Source: JAKPQE01 sp041397845
GTDB taxonomy: Bacteria; Pseudomonadota; Alphaproteobacteria; Rhizobiales; JAKPQE01
NCBI GenBank assembly: GCA_041397845.1
Contig: JAWKVW010000012.1
Span: 55,846-119,845 of the forward strand
Length of the DNA stretch: 64,000 nt
Direction: 5' to 3'
Each line of letters starts with the position of its first letter. Within the stretch, counting starts at the first letter, position 1. Shown piece by piece: positions 55,400-63,122 of this stretch. The position numbers and the translations under genes were made by a program. Under the pieces are notes generated by a model. That model worked only from the letters and a program-made list of their open reading frames with translations, was not told the origin of the DNA and made no database searches.

Positions 55400-55705
55400 T
55401 CAGTGGGTCCAGAGGCCGATACGGCCGGCACGGAAGTTCTCGGCATAGGAGATCGCCTTGGCGCGGCGCTCCTTCGGCTCGGCCAGCACATAGTCGATGC
55501 CGTGCTTGTCGGCATAGGCGATGGCCTCGTCCTTGGATGCAAAGAACATGCGGACCTGGCTGGTCATGTCGCTCGACGAGGTCCAGCCCATCAGCGGGTC
55601 GGCACTGCGCGGCGAGGCCGGCTCGAACTCGAGAAGCCAGCGATTGGTCTTGGCACGCCCGGACTGCATGGCCGTCTTGGTGGGTCTGTAGATGCGGGCC
55701 GTCAT
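55400..55705 (-). CDS. NADH dehydrogenase complex I accessory protein, NDUFS4-like
   Basis: A 101-residue homologue of mitochondrial NDUFS4 (ETC complex I subunit conserved region). It has MTARIYRPTKTAMQSG at the start, RWLLEFEP, then DPLMGWTSSSDMTSQVRMFFASKDEAIAYA and the ending NFRAGRIGLWTH. Alphaproteobacterial complex I contains this supernumerary subunit, which stabilises the junction of the peripheral arm. CGGAGCG precedes the ATG at 55705, which is preferred over the longer frame to 55801. Confidence 0.93.
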   Translation of the reverse strand: MTARIYRPTKTAMQSGRAKTNRWLLEFEPASPRSADPLMGWTSSSDMTSQVRMFFASKDEAIAYADKHGIDYVLAEPKERRAKAISYAENFRAGRIGLWTH

Positions 55706-55900
55706 GTCGCGCTCCGTAGTGATCCGCCGGCCGGGCAAAAGCCCCTGCCGACCGCATTGTTTGGTCGCCCCGACCGCGGCACGCCGATCAATGGACGGCA
55801 ACGGTCGACATCTCGTTTCGGGCCAAGGCGCCAGCCTGCCCTCGTTCAGTCGAACAGACCGGGCGGCGGCTGTCTACCCGGCAATTCTGCCCGTTCAGTA

Positions 55901-55977
<77 letters not shown>

Positions 55978-56185
55978 ATGATACCTTACCCGCTGAATTT
56001 CCTAGCCTGTCCGACCCTTTGCCGCAACAGCAAAGGCAGGCGCCTGTGGCGGGATTGCGACAGTCGCGGGGTGCTCGACGGACCTGCTCGGATTTCGTCA
56101 CGATTTTGCCCCTTTTGCGGCCGCATAGGGTAAACGAACAGTTATCGGCCGCCTTCGAGGCAGCGCGAAACGGGAAACATCTGAT

Positions 56186-56761
56186 TTGCTGAAGCCTTTT
56201 CTTCTTGCCGCCGCGGCGCTCGTCGTCGCTGCCCCGCTGGCCGGCTGCGTGACCGCCGGTTCCGATGCCAAGCTCGCGGCGACGGCGACGCCGACTGCCG
56301 AAGAGGTCGTCACCGGCGAGCCGATTCCGGCCGAAGTGGCGGCGCTGACGCCGCTGCCGACGGCACGGCCCGGCAATCTCGGCAGCCTTGCCATTGCCTA
56401 TGCCGACACCGCCGGCAAGGTCGGCGCAATGGATGCGATCGAGGCCGGTTCCCGCGCCGGCTGCTCGGGACGCGAGTCGGAGGGGCGTGCCTCGTTCTAT
56501 GCCTCGAAGTTCCACGGCCGGCGCACGGCCAGCGGCGAAACCTTCAACATGCATGACATGACGGCGGCGCATCGCAGCCTGCCATTCGGCACGCAGGTGC
56601 GCGTCACCGACATGCGCTCCTGCCGCTCGGTCGTGGTGCGGATCAATGATCGCGGGCCGTTCGTCAAGGGCCGGGTCATCGACCTCAGCGTCGCCGCCGC
56701 CGACCAGCTCGGCTTTCGTCGTCACGGCACGACGTCTGTTGCGATCGAACGCCTGAACTGA
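56186..56761 (+). CDS. rlpA: RlpA-like septal ring lytic transglycosylase lipoprotein
   Basis: A 191-residue lipoprotein with signal MLKPFLLAAAALVVAAPLAG and lipobox LAGC. A low-complexity linker runs to about residue 95. A double-psi beta-barrel follows: GRASFYASKFHGRRTASGE, then HRSLPFGTQVRVTD, and the catalytic-loop VRINDRGPFVKGRVIDLS. It lacks the C-terminal SPOR domain of the Pseudomonas protein. It cleaves denuded peptidoglycan or acts as an endolytic enzyme at septa. The start is TTG. Confidence 0.9.
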   Translation: MLKPFLLAAAALVVAAPLAGCVTAGSDAKLAATATPTAEEVVTGEPIPAEVAALTPLPTARPGNLGSLAIAYADTAGKVGAMDAIEAGSRAGCSGRESEGRASFYASKFHGRRTASGETFNMHDMTAAHRSLPFGTQVRVTDMRSCRSVVVRINDRGPFVKGRVIDLSVAAADQLGFRRHGTTSVAIERLN

Positions 56762-56776
56762 CGTTCGCCACCTGCC

Positions 56777-57247
56777 TTATTCAGAAAAGACCGGATGCTC
56801 GACGACGTCGCCGGGCTTGAGGCCGATTGCCTCGGCTGCGCCGGCGTTCAGCTCCAGTACAGCGCGCACCGGGCCGTTCGACGGGACAATCCGCTCGGAC
56901 AGCGGCTCGGTGTTGGCGGCAATGCGGTAGACGTGGCCGTCGGCGGTGATGAAGATCATGTCGAGCGGCAGGTAGGTGTTGCGCATCCAGAAATGCGCTT
57001 CCCGGCTCTCGTGAAAATCGAACAGCATGCCGTGATCCGGCGCCATCTCGCGGCGGAACATGAGGCCGCGCGCCTGTGCCTCGGGCGTCAGGGCAAGCTC
57101 GACCTCATAGACATGGCGGCCGCTGTCGGTGACGAGGGTCAGGTGGCCGGTGTCGGCGACGTCAGGTCCGCCGGTGCCGTCGCAGGCAACGAGCATGGTG
57201 GCGAGCAACAGCCAGACGGCGGCGGCAAATTTGTGGATAAGCGCCAA
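56777..57247 (-). CDS. DUF192 family lipoprotein
   Basis: A 156-residue exported DUF192 protein. The lipoprotein signal ends with lipobox LVAC. The domain has FEVELALTPEAQARGLMFRRE-like sequence (here YEVELALTPEAQARGLMFRR), then HGMLFDF, FWMRNTYLPLDMIFI, and VRAVLELNAGAAEAIGLKPGD. The family is widespread and its function uncertain. It is convergent with rlpA, with only 15 bases between the stops. Confidence 0.9.
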   Translation of the reverse strand: MALIHKFAAAVWLLLATMLVACDGTGGPDVADTGHLTLVTDSGRHVYEVELALTPEAQARGLMFRREMAPDHGMLFDFHESREAHFWMRNTYLPLDMIFITADGHVYRIAANTEPLSERIVPSNGPVRAVLELNAGAAEAIGLKPGDVVEHPVFSE

Positions 57248-57390
57248 GGCGGCACCTCTTGATGGCCGGATGGACGCCTGGCCGCACTCCTGGCGGAGCC
57301 GGCTGCGTCATTTTCAGCGCCTATTCCTGCCGCAGTCGCGGCTGAATTGCCAGCCCGGCAGCCACTTGTTCGCACGATGCCAGATACAGA

Positions 57391-57425
57391 AACAGCAACG
57401 CCGCGCAACGGGCGCGGCGCTGTTC
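57391..57425 (-). terminator. Hairpin after the cold-shock gene
   Basis: CGCCGCGC/GCGCGGCG stem extended by AACAG/CTGTT with a small bulge; on the minus strand the exit side reads CTGTTTCTGT. It lies about 50 bases after the cold-shock gene stop. Confidence 0.5.
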
Positions 57426-57472
57426 ATCAAACCGGCATGCCGGACGCTTTAAAGTTTCTCTTTCCGGCGACC

Positions 57473-58051
57473 TCAGTGCGACGACGGGGCGCCGCCGCCG
57501 CTGTCGGGGCGGATCTCGGCGGCCATCAGGCCTTTCGGGCCCTCGCCGTAACGCACGAGGACGAACTGGCCGGGGCGCAGCTCGGTCATGCCGTAGCGGC
57601 GCAGGGTCTCCATATGCACGAAAATGTCCGGCGCGCCCTCGCCGCAGGTGACGAAGCCGAAGCCGCGCACGCGGTTGAACCATTTCACCTCGGCGCGCTC
57701 AAGGCCGCTCGTCGGCGTGATGTTCACATGGGTCCGTGCCGGCGGGAGCTGGGAGGGATGGATCGCGGTCGATTCATCCATCGACAGGAGGCGCAGGCAC
57801 TGCAGGCCGCGCGGCCGGTCGAGAACCTCGCAAACGACGCGCGCGCCCTCATAGGCGGTCTGGAAACCGTCGCGCCGCAGGCAGGTGACATGCAGAAGGA
57901 TGTCCGGCATGCCGTTGTCCGGCACGATGAAGCCGAACCCCTTGGCCACGTCGAACCACTTGATGACGCCGGCGATCTCGAAGACGTCCAGGGAAGCCTC
58001 GTCGCCTATCTCTTCGGCCAGATATGGCTCTGGCGTGATCTTGGCCCCCAT
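57473..58051 (-). CDS. Tandem cold-shock-domain protein
   Basis: A 192-residue cytosolic nucleic-acid-binding protein with two cold-shock domains. The first is residues about 28-95 (GVIKWFDVAKGFGFIVPD, then DILLHVTCLR) and the second about 122-185 (AEVKWFNRVRGFGFVTCG, then DIFVHMETLRRYG). Each carries RNP1 (KGFGFI/RGFGFV) and RNP2-like motifs. Double-CSD proteins are typical of alphaproteobacteria (CspD-like) and act as RNA chaperones. The ATG at 58051 is preferred over a TTG five codons earlier. Confidence 0.93.
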   Translation of the reverse strand: MGAKITPEPYLAEEIGDEASLDVFEIAGVIKWFDVAKGFGFIVPDNGMPDILLHVTCLRRDGFQTAYEGARVVCEVLDRPRGLQCLRLLSMDESTAIHPSQLPPARTHVNITPTSGLERAEVKWFNRVRGFGFVTCGEGAPDIFVHMETLRRYGMTELRPGQFVLVRYGEGPKGLMAAEIRPDSGGGAPSSH

Positions 58052-58203
58052 CGTACCCAACCCCAAAAAAATAAAACGCTAGTCCGCCGCCAGCAACCAG
58101 TGCTGATTCTCAGCGGAAAGGATAACACCGAGTTTCCCCTTTACCAGCGCCTTTTGCGGCTTTTCCCACCAAATGAAAGCCGGAAAAGAAGGCAGCCGCT
58201 GCG

Positions 58204-58968
58204 TCAGTGACCAGCGATGCCGGCGAGCAGCGCACCGATCTCGCCATGCACGACAAGATCGGCCTTTTCGTCGATCGGCGTTTCCTCGCGATTGACGATG
58301 ACGAGGGCGGCGCCGTTGCGCCTTGCAAGAACCGGAAATCCGGCTGCCGGATAGACGACGAGCGAGGAGCCGAGGACGACGAACAGGTCGGCGGCGAGGG
58401 TCGCGGCCTCGGCGTCGCGCATCGGGCCGGACGGCATCGCCTGGCCGAAGGAGATCACCGCCGCCTTGACGAGGCCGCCGCAGGACCGGCAGAGCGTCGG
58501 CTCGCCGGTCGCCTCGAAGGCCGGGCGCAGGTCGTCGAGCTCGTGGCGCAGGCCACAGTCGAGGCAGGTGGCGAAGGTGGCGTTGCCGTGCAGTTCGATG
58601 ACCTTTTCGGCCGGGACACCGGCGCGCTGGTGCAGGCCGTCGATGTTCTGGGTGATGACGTGGCTCGCCTTGCCGGAGGCAACGAGCCGGGCGATCTCGA
58701 CGTGACCGGCATTCGGCTCGCAGGCGGCAAGCTGGTCGCGCATCGTATAGCGCCGCTCCCAATCCTCGATGCGCGCCGCCTCGGAGGTGACGAAGTCGTC
58801 GAACATGATCGGCTTGCGCGTCGCCCAATAGCCGTTCGGGCTGCGGAAATCGGGAATGCCGGATTCGGTCGACATGCCGGCGCCGGTGAAAAACACGACG
58901 CGCGCGGCGCCGGCAATGGCCTCGGCGAGGCGCCGCCGGCCTTCGGCAAGATCGACGATGGCGGACAT
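58204..58968 (-). CDS. cobB: NAD-dependent protein deacylase (sirtuin, CobB-type)
   Basis: Sir2-family deacetylase/deacylase of 254 residues. It shows the NAD site GAGMSTESGIPDFRS, ITQNIDGLHQRAG, the catalytic histidine in ELHGNA, and a zinc site with CLDC and CRSC. It removes acetyl groups from lysines using NAD. It could oppose the GNAT-synthetase acetyltransferase at 29.7-32.5 kb, though they are not linked in an operon. Confidence 0.94.
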   Translation of the reverse strand: MSAIVDLAEGRRRLAEAIAGAARVVFFTGAGMSTESGIPDFRSPNGYWATRKPIMFDDFVTSEAARIEDWERRYTMRDQLAACEPNAGHVEIARLVASGKASHVITQNIDGLHQRAGVPAEKVIELHGNATFATCLDCGLRHELDDLRPAFEATGEPTLCRSCGGLVKAAVISFGQAMPSGPMRDAEAATLAADLFVVLGSSLVVYPAAGFPVLARRNGAALVIVNREETPIDEKADLVVHGEIGALLAGIAGH

Positions 58969-59101
58969 GACGAAACACTCTCCCTCATGGGCGCGGACAG
59001 CGCGCGATTCACCTCATCAGTTCTCCACATAGTCGATCAGGGGGAAATGGCAGCCGCAAGACCCAACGGCGGCGGCCATCCCCCTGAAAAGGGAGGGTCG
59101 G

Positions 59102-59491
59102 ATGAAGGTGCTCAAACTCGCTGCCGCCGCAGGGTTTGCGGCGCTGATGGTGATGATGGCCGCCGGGCCAGGGCTCGGGACCGATACGCGTTCCTGCGTT
59201 GCAGGGCGGCTCGGCGGATCGGGCGACGTCGTCGCCTGCCGGACCGTTGCGACGCTCCTGCAAACTGAGGCCGCGCCGAAGTCCACGCCGAAGGGTGTCC
59301 GGACAGCGAGCGGCTCGGAGTGCCCGGCGAACTCGAACAGCTACTGCCCGGACGAGGCGCCAGACTGTAAATATGACGGCTCGACCTATTTCTGCTGCTC
59401 CAGCGGATCGGTCGGCTGCGTCGGGGCCTATTGCTGTGCGTCGGGCAGCTATTGCTGCGGCTCGGGCGACGACAAGGGCTGCTGCAAGTGA
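59102..59491 (+). CDS. Secreted cysteine-rich protein
   Basis: A 129-residue protein with a signal peptide (LKLAAAAGFAALMVMMAAG). The first part has two cysteines (DTRSCVAG, VVACRT). The C-terminal third is dense in cysteine: SECP, SYCP, PDCK, FCCSSGS, AYCCASGSYCC and KGCCK, 14 cysteines in all. Tyr-Cys-Cys-Gly-Ser spacing recalls granulin-like or metal-binding repeats. GGGAGGG lies 5 bases before the ATG. I do not recognise a named family. The role could be extracellular disulfide-stabilised structure, metal binding or interbacterial defence. Confidence 0.7.
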   Translation: MKVLKLAAAAGFAALMVMMAAGPGLGTDTRSCVAGRLGGSGDVVACRTVATLLQTEAAPKSTPKGVRTASGSECPANSNSYCPDEAPDCKYDGSTYFCCSSGSVGCVGAYCCASGSYCCGSGDDKGCCK

Positions 59492-59578
59492 GGCCCGCGT
59501 GACCCGATTGCGCCGGTGCGGCATTTCCTTTGCCGCGCCGGGCCCTATGATGCCGGCGAGGACGGAACGGAGGCGCCG

Positions 59579-59998
59579 ATGGAATTCCTGCACACCATGG
59601 TTCGCGTCAGCAATCTCGACGATTCGCTCGACTTCTATTGCAACAAGCTCGGGCTCGTCGAACGGCGGCGCAAGGACGTGCCGGCGGGCCGCTTCACGCT
59701 GGTTTTCCTCGCACCGCCCGGCGATGGCGAGGCCGAGATCGAGCTGACCCACAACTGGGACCCGGAGCCTTACGGCGAGGGGCGGAATTTCGGTCACCTC
59801 GCCTTCGCGGTCGACGACATCTACGCGACCTGCGCCCGGCTGATGGCGGCCGGGGTCACCATAAACCGGCCGCCGCGGGATGGCCGGATGGCGTTCGTGC
59901 GCTCGCCCGACAACATCTCCATCGAGCTTCTGCAGAAGGGCGAAGCGCTTGCCCCGGCCGAACCCTGGGCGTCCATGGGCAATACCGGGCACTGGTGA
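59579..59998 (+). CDS. gloA: Lactoylglutathione lyase
   Basis: Glyoxalase I (139 residues), turning the methylglyoxal-glutathione hemithioacetal into S-lactoylglutathione. The start MEFLHTMVRVSNLDDSLDFYCNKLGL has the first metal His (HTMVRV). EIELTHNWDPE provides the Glu/His region, GHLAFAVDDIY another His, and DNISIELLQKG the last Glu. The start follows CGGAGG by 6 bases. It lies 87 bases after the cysteine-rich gene, with no evident link. Confidence 0.95.
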   Translation: MEFLHTMVRVSNLDDSLDFYCNKLGLVERRRKDVPAGRFTLVFLAPPGDGEAEIELTHNWDPEPYGEGRNFGHLAFAVDDIYATCARLMAAGVTINRPPRDGRMAFVRSPDNISIELLQKGEALAPAEPWASMGNTGHW

Positions 59999-60082
59999 AA
60001 TCCACAGCCGGCGCCTTCGTCAAAAAGCTTTGTCGAGAGGCACTTGCCCGCTCATGCAAAGGCCTTTATAAGGCGCCGCGAC

Positions 60083-60157
60083 GCTCCCTTCGTCTATCGG
60101 TTAGGACGCCAGATTTTCAATCTGGAAAGACGGGTTCGACTCCCGTAGGGAGCGCCA
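60083..60157 (+). tRNA. tRNA-Glu (TTC)
   Basis: Plus-strand cloverleaf with acceptor GCTCCCT pairing with AGGGAGC, anticodon loop TTTTCAA (anticodon TTC), T-loop GGTTCGACTCC and encoded CCA. The four-copy tandem repeat starts 7 bases after it. Confidence 0.95.
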
Positions 60158-60163
60158 TTTTTC

Positions 60164-60588
60164 CTCTCACGCCGAGCTCGCTTCGCTCGCCGGCTCCGAG
60201 CGGGCGGCCTCTTCGGCCGGCGCGCTGTCGCGCTTGCGAACCCACAGGGTTCGGGGAAATTTCCGAGGTTCTCTCACGCCGAGGCTCGCTTCGCTCGCCG
60301 GCTCCGGAGCGGGCGGCTCTTCGGCCGGCGCGCAGTCGCGCTTGCGAACCCACAGGGTTCGGGGAAATTTCCTGGAAGGGCTCCTCTCACGCCGAGCTCG
60401 CTTCGCTCGCCGGCTCCGGAGCGGGCGGCCTTCTTCGGCCGGCGCGCAGTCGCGCTTGCGAACCCACAGGGTTCGGGGAAATTTCCCGAAGGGCTCCTCT
60501 CACGCCGAGCTCGCTTCGCTCGCCGGCTCCGGAGCGGGCGGCCTCTTCGGCCGGCGCGCGGTCGCGCTTGCGAACCCACAGGGTTCGG
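60164..60588 (+). repeat. Four tandem copies of a ~107-113 bp repeat after tRNA-Glu
   Basis: Copies begin with CTCTCACGCCGAG at 60164, 60271, 60384 and 60497. Each has the same order: CTCGCTTCGCTCGCCGGCTC, then a CGGCCGGCGCGC block, then GCGAACCCACAGGGTTCGG and (copies 1-3) GGGAAATTTCC. Periods are 107, 113 and 113 bases, not multiples of three, so the units are not a coding repeat. Each unit contains self-complementary parts (GAGC..GCTC, CCGGCCG, GAACCC..GGGTTC) that would form hairpins in RNA. There are no spacers, so it is not CRISPR. Confidence 0.9.
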
Positions 60589-60801
60589 AAAAAGATCAGC
60601 TATCCGTTGATGAAATGAATTGGCTGCCTGATCCGCCCGGCCGCGAAGGTGCGGGCCGGGCGCAGGACTGTTCCGGTCCGCGCGATCAGGACCAGAAACC
60701 AGAAGCCGTGGCGAAATCTTGCTATTTTCTGGCGTGAAGACCAAATCTCTACGAATGGTCGTTTCCGGAGGTATTCTCGCGATCATACGAGTGAGGTCGC
60801 C
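60589..60801. other. Short intergenic stretch after the tandem repeat
   Basis: About 210 bases between the last repeat unit and the next small gene; together with the repeats, 60158-60801 has no larger gene. An AT-richer patch near 60710-60740 may be a promoter. Confidence 0.4.
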
Positions 60802-60939
60802 ATGCGATTTGTTGTTCTCCTGATTGCGGTTCTTGTCGGGGCAACGCCGGCGTCCGCCCATGGTGGCGGATGTCGAAAGGCCTCTTTGCCGAGCTGTTGC
60901 CACATGGACCACAGCACCGGCGTCGTCCATTGCCATTGA
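60802..60939 (+). CDS. Small secreted Cys/His-rich protein
   Basis: A 45-residue ORF with a signal peptide (MRFVVLLIAVLVGATPASA). The mature peptide of about 26 residues reads HGGGCRK..LPSCCHMDHSTGVVHCH. The spacing of Cys and His, and the ending TG.VHCH, resemble the YHYH/GCHxxxxTGxYHCH tails found on secreted alphaproteobacterial proteins, which may bind metal. The size and clean signal peptide support it, but there is no strong ribosome site. Confidence 0.5.
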   Translation: MRFVVLLIAVLVGATPASAHGGGCRKASLPSCCHMDHSTGVVHCH

Positions 60940-60971
60940 TGGGGTGAAGCCTGCAGCGCTCGCGGTGCCGT

Positions 60972-63122
60972 TCAGGCGTCGGTGTCGGCGCGGGAAGCCC
61001 AGCCCTGGCGCTCGACATGGGCGAGCCCGGCCAGTTTTTCGAGCAGGCGGGCATCGGCGGCGATGCGCATGCGCTCGGGCGCCGTCAGCCAGCCGAGCGC
61101 TTCCTCGCGGTTCGCGGCGTCGGTGAGCTTGGCTTCGGCCGTCAGCAGGTCGGCGTCGGGATGTCCCGGCAGCACTGGCGGGCGCGGCAGGTTGAAGGCG
61201 ACGTGAGCGATGGCGTCGTCGGGATGCGCGGCGAGATAGGCGATGCCGTCGGACGGCAGCTCGGTCATTGCGGCGGCGATCTCGTCGCGGCGGGTCAGGA
61301 TCGGCGGCGGCACGGTCTCCGACTCGACGAGCAGCAGGCGCATGCGGCGCAGGGCATTGCCGATTCCTGCCCGGCCGCTCGCCCAGGAGAGCGGAACGGC
61401 GAGCAACAGGCCGAGGATAACCGGCGACAGCCAGCCAAGCAGGTAGATATTGATGAACACCAGCGGCAGGGCGAGCAAGACGCCGGCCAGCATGTGCCAT
61501 TGGTGCAGGCTCCAGACCTCGCGCCAGGCGTCGCCCTCGGTGCTGCGGCGCTGGGTAACCCAGCCGGAATCGCGGCCGCGGGCGATGTCGTAGAGCTGGT
61601 GGGTCTGGATGACCATCATGATCGGGGCATAAAGGGCCGAAAGCACGATCTCGAGGATGACGCTGAAGGTCAGCGCGATGGCGCCGCCGCTCGCCCGCCG
61701 GGTCGGGGCATGGAAGAGGCCGCGCAGGTAGCCGACGATTTTCGGCATGAACAGCACGACTGCCGTCAGCGCGAGGACGTAGAGCATGCGCTCGGCGTCG
61801 AATCGCGGCCAGTCCGGGAAGAGCTGATATTCCTCGGCGAAATATTCCGGCCGGATGAACTGTGCCTGACCGGCCAGGACGAGGCCGATAAGGATGAGCG
61901 TCAGCCACAGCGCCGAGCTCAGATAGCTGAAGATGCCGGTGGCAAGGTGGACACGGTTCGGCCAGCGCAGGCCGCGTGCGCCGATGACGCCGAGATGCTG
62001 GATATTTCCTTGCGCCCAGCGGCGGTCGCGCTTGGCAACGTCGATGAGTGACGGCGGGCTTGCCTCGTAGGAACCGCCGAGATCGGGCGCCATGCGGACG
62101 CGCCATCCGGCACGGCGCAGCAGGGCGGCCTCGACGAAATCGTGCGACATGATCGGCCCGCCGATCGGCTTGCGCCCCGGCAGGTCGGGCAGACCGGCGG
62201 CCTCGGCAAAGGCGCGGGTGCGGATGATGGCGTTGTGGCCCCAGAAATTGCCGTCATTGCCGGACCATGCGGCAAGGCCGCGACCGACGATCGGTCCGTA
62301 GACTGCGCCGGCGAACTGCTGCAGGCGGGCGAACAGGGTGTCGCCGCCAGTCAGCATCGGAACGCTCTGGAGAAGACCGAGGCGGTCATCGGCGGCAATG
62401 CCGCCCGCCAGCGCGACGATCGTCTCGGCCGAGAGCACACTGTCGGCGTCGAGCACGAGGAAGAAGTCGTAGTGGCTGCCCCAGTTGCGAATGAAGTCGG
62501 CGACATTGCCGGCCTTGCGGGCGACATTGCGCCAGCGGCGGCGGTACCAGACCGGCATGCGGCCGGCGAGTTCGTCGCGCAGGCGGCGGAAGACGAGGCT
62601 TTCGCGAATCCAGGCGTCGACATTGGTGCTGTCGGACAGGACGACGATCTCGAAGCCGCCGCCGGCGCCGCGCTCGATGAGATCCTCGGCCATGGCGCGA
62701 AGGGCGGCCGCCGTCATGCTCGGGTCTTCGTTATAGACCGGCATGACGAGGGCCGTGCGCGTTACAGGCATGCCCTCGGCGGGTTCGGACGCGGGCGCCT
62801 CCGGCACAATGATCATGCCGACAATGGCCGAGACCGCGGCGAGCGCAATCCAGCCGAAGGTGATGGCGAACAGGGCGATGTAGAGCCACTGCAGATAGGT
62901 CGTGCTCTTGACGTGCACGACGCCATACATCTCGAACGCGCCATAGGCGGTGAGCAGGGCCGTGCCGAGAAAGACGAGCAACCGGGCGAGGAAAACCTTG
63001 CCGCGCGAACCCTCGCGGGGCGCGGTCCGAACATGTTTGCGCAGGTTCTGGACAGGCATCTCTAGCGGCGCCAGCGGAGGCATCGCCCCGCCAGCGCGCG
63101 GTTCGCCCTGATCGGCCGTCAT
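60972..63122 (-). CDS. opgH: Glucan biosynthesis glucosyltransferase H
   Basis: Inner-membrane GT2 enzyme (716 residues) that makes and exports the linear backbone of osmoregulated periplasmic glucans from UDP-glucose. Two N-terminal helices precede the catalytic domain: TALVMPVYNEDPS, FLVLDADSVLS (DxD), HDFVEAALLRRAGW and DRRWAQGN (the processive QxxRW-like motif). Several C-terminal helices follow. The ATG at 63122 overlaps the opgG stop (ATGA), so opgGH is translationally coupled. Confidence 0.95.
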   Translation of the reverse strand: MTADQGEPRAGGAMPPLAPLEMPVQNLRKHVRTAPREGSRGKVFLARLLVFLGTALLTAYGAFEMYGVVHVKSTTYLQWLYIALFAITFGWIALAAVSAIVGMIIVPEAPASEPAEGMPVTRTALVMPVYNEDPSMTAAALRAMAEDLIERGAGGGFEIVVLSDSTNVDAWIRESLVFRRLRDELAGRMPVWYRRRWRNVARKAGNVADFIRNWGSHYDFFLVLDADSVLSAETIVALAGGIAADDRLGLLQSVPMLTGGDTLFARLQQFAGAVYGPIVGRGLAAWSGNDGNFWGHNAIIRTRAFAEAAGLPDLPGRKPIGGPIMSHDFVEAALLRRAGWRVRMAPDLGGSYEASPPSLIDVAKRDRRWAQGNIQHLGVIGARGLRWPNRVHLATGIFSYLSSALWLTLILIGLVLAGQAQFIRPEYFAEEYQLFPDWPRFDAERMLYVLALTAVVLFMPKIVGYLRGLFHAPTRRASGGAIALTFSVILEIVLSALYAPIMMVIQTHQLYDIARGRDSGWVTQRRSTEGDAWREVWSLHQWHMLAGVLLALPLVFINIYLLGWLSPVILGLLLAVPLSWASGRAGIGNALRRMRLLLVESETVPPPILTRRDEIAAAMTELPSDGIAYLAAHPDDAIAHVAFNLPRPPVLPGHPDADLLTAEAKLTDAANREEALGWLTAPERMRIAADARLLEKLAGLAHVERQGWASRADTDA

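Noticed and set aside
60164..60588. CRISPR array
   Set aside because: The units are about 110 bp, contiguous, with no unique spacers and no cas genes.
60274..62106. 610-codon minus-strand frame running through the tandem repeats into opgH
   Set aside because: It reads the repeats and then opgH in the wrong frame; opgH in its own frame is unambiguous.
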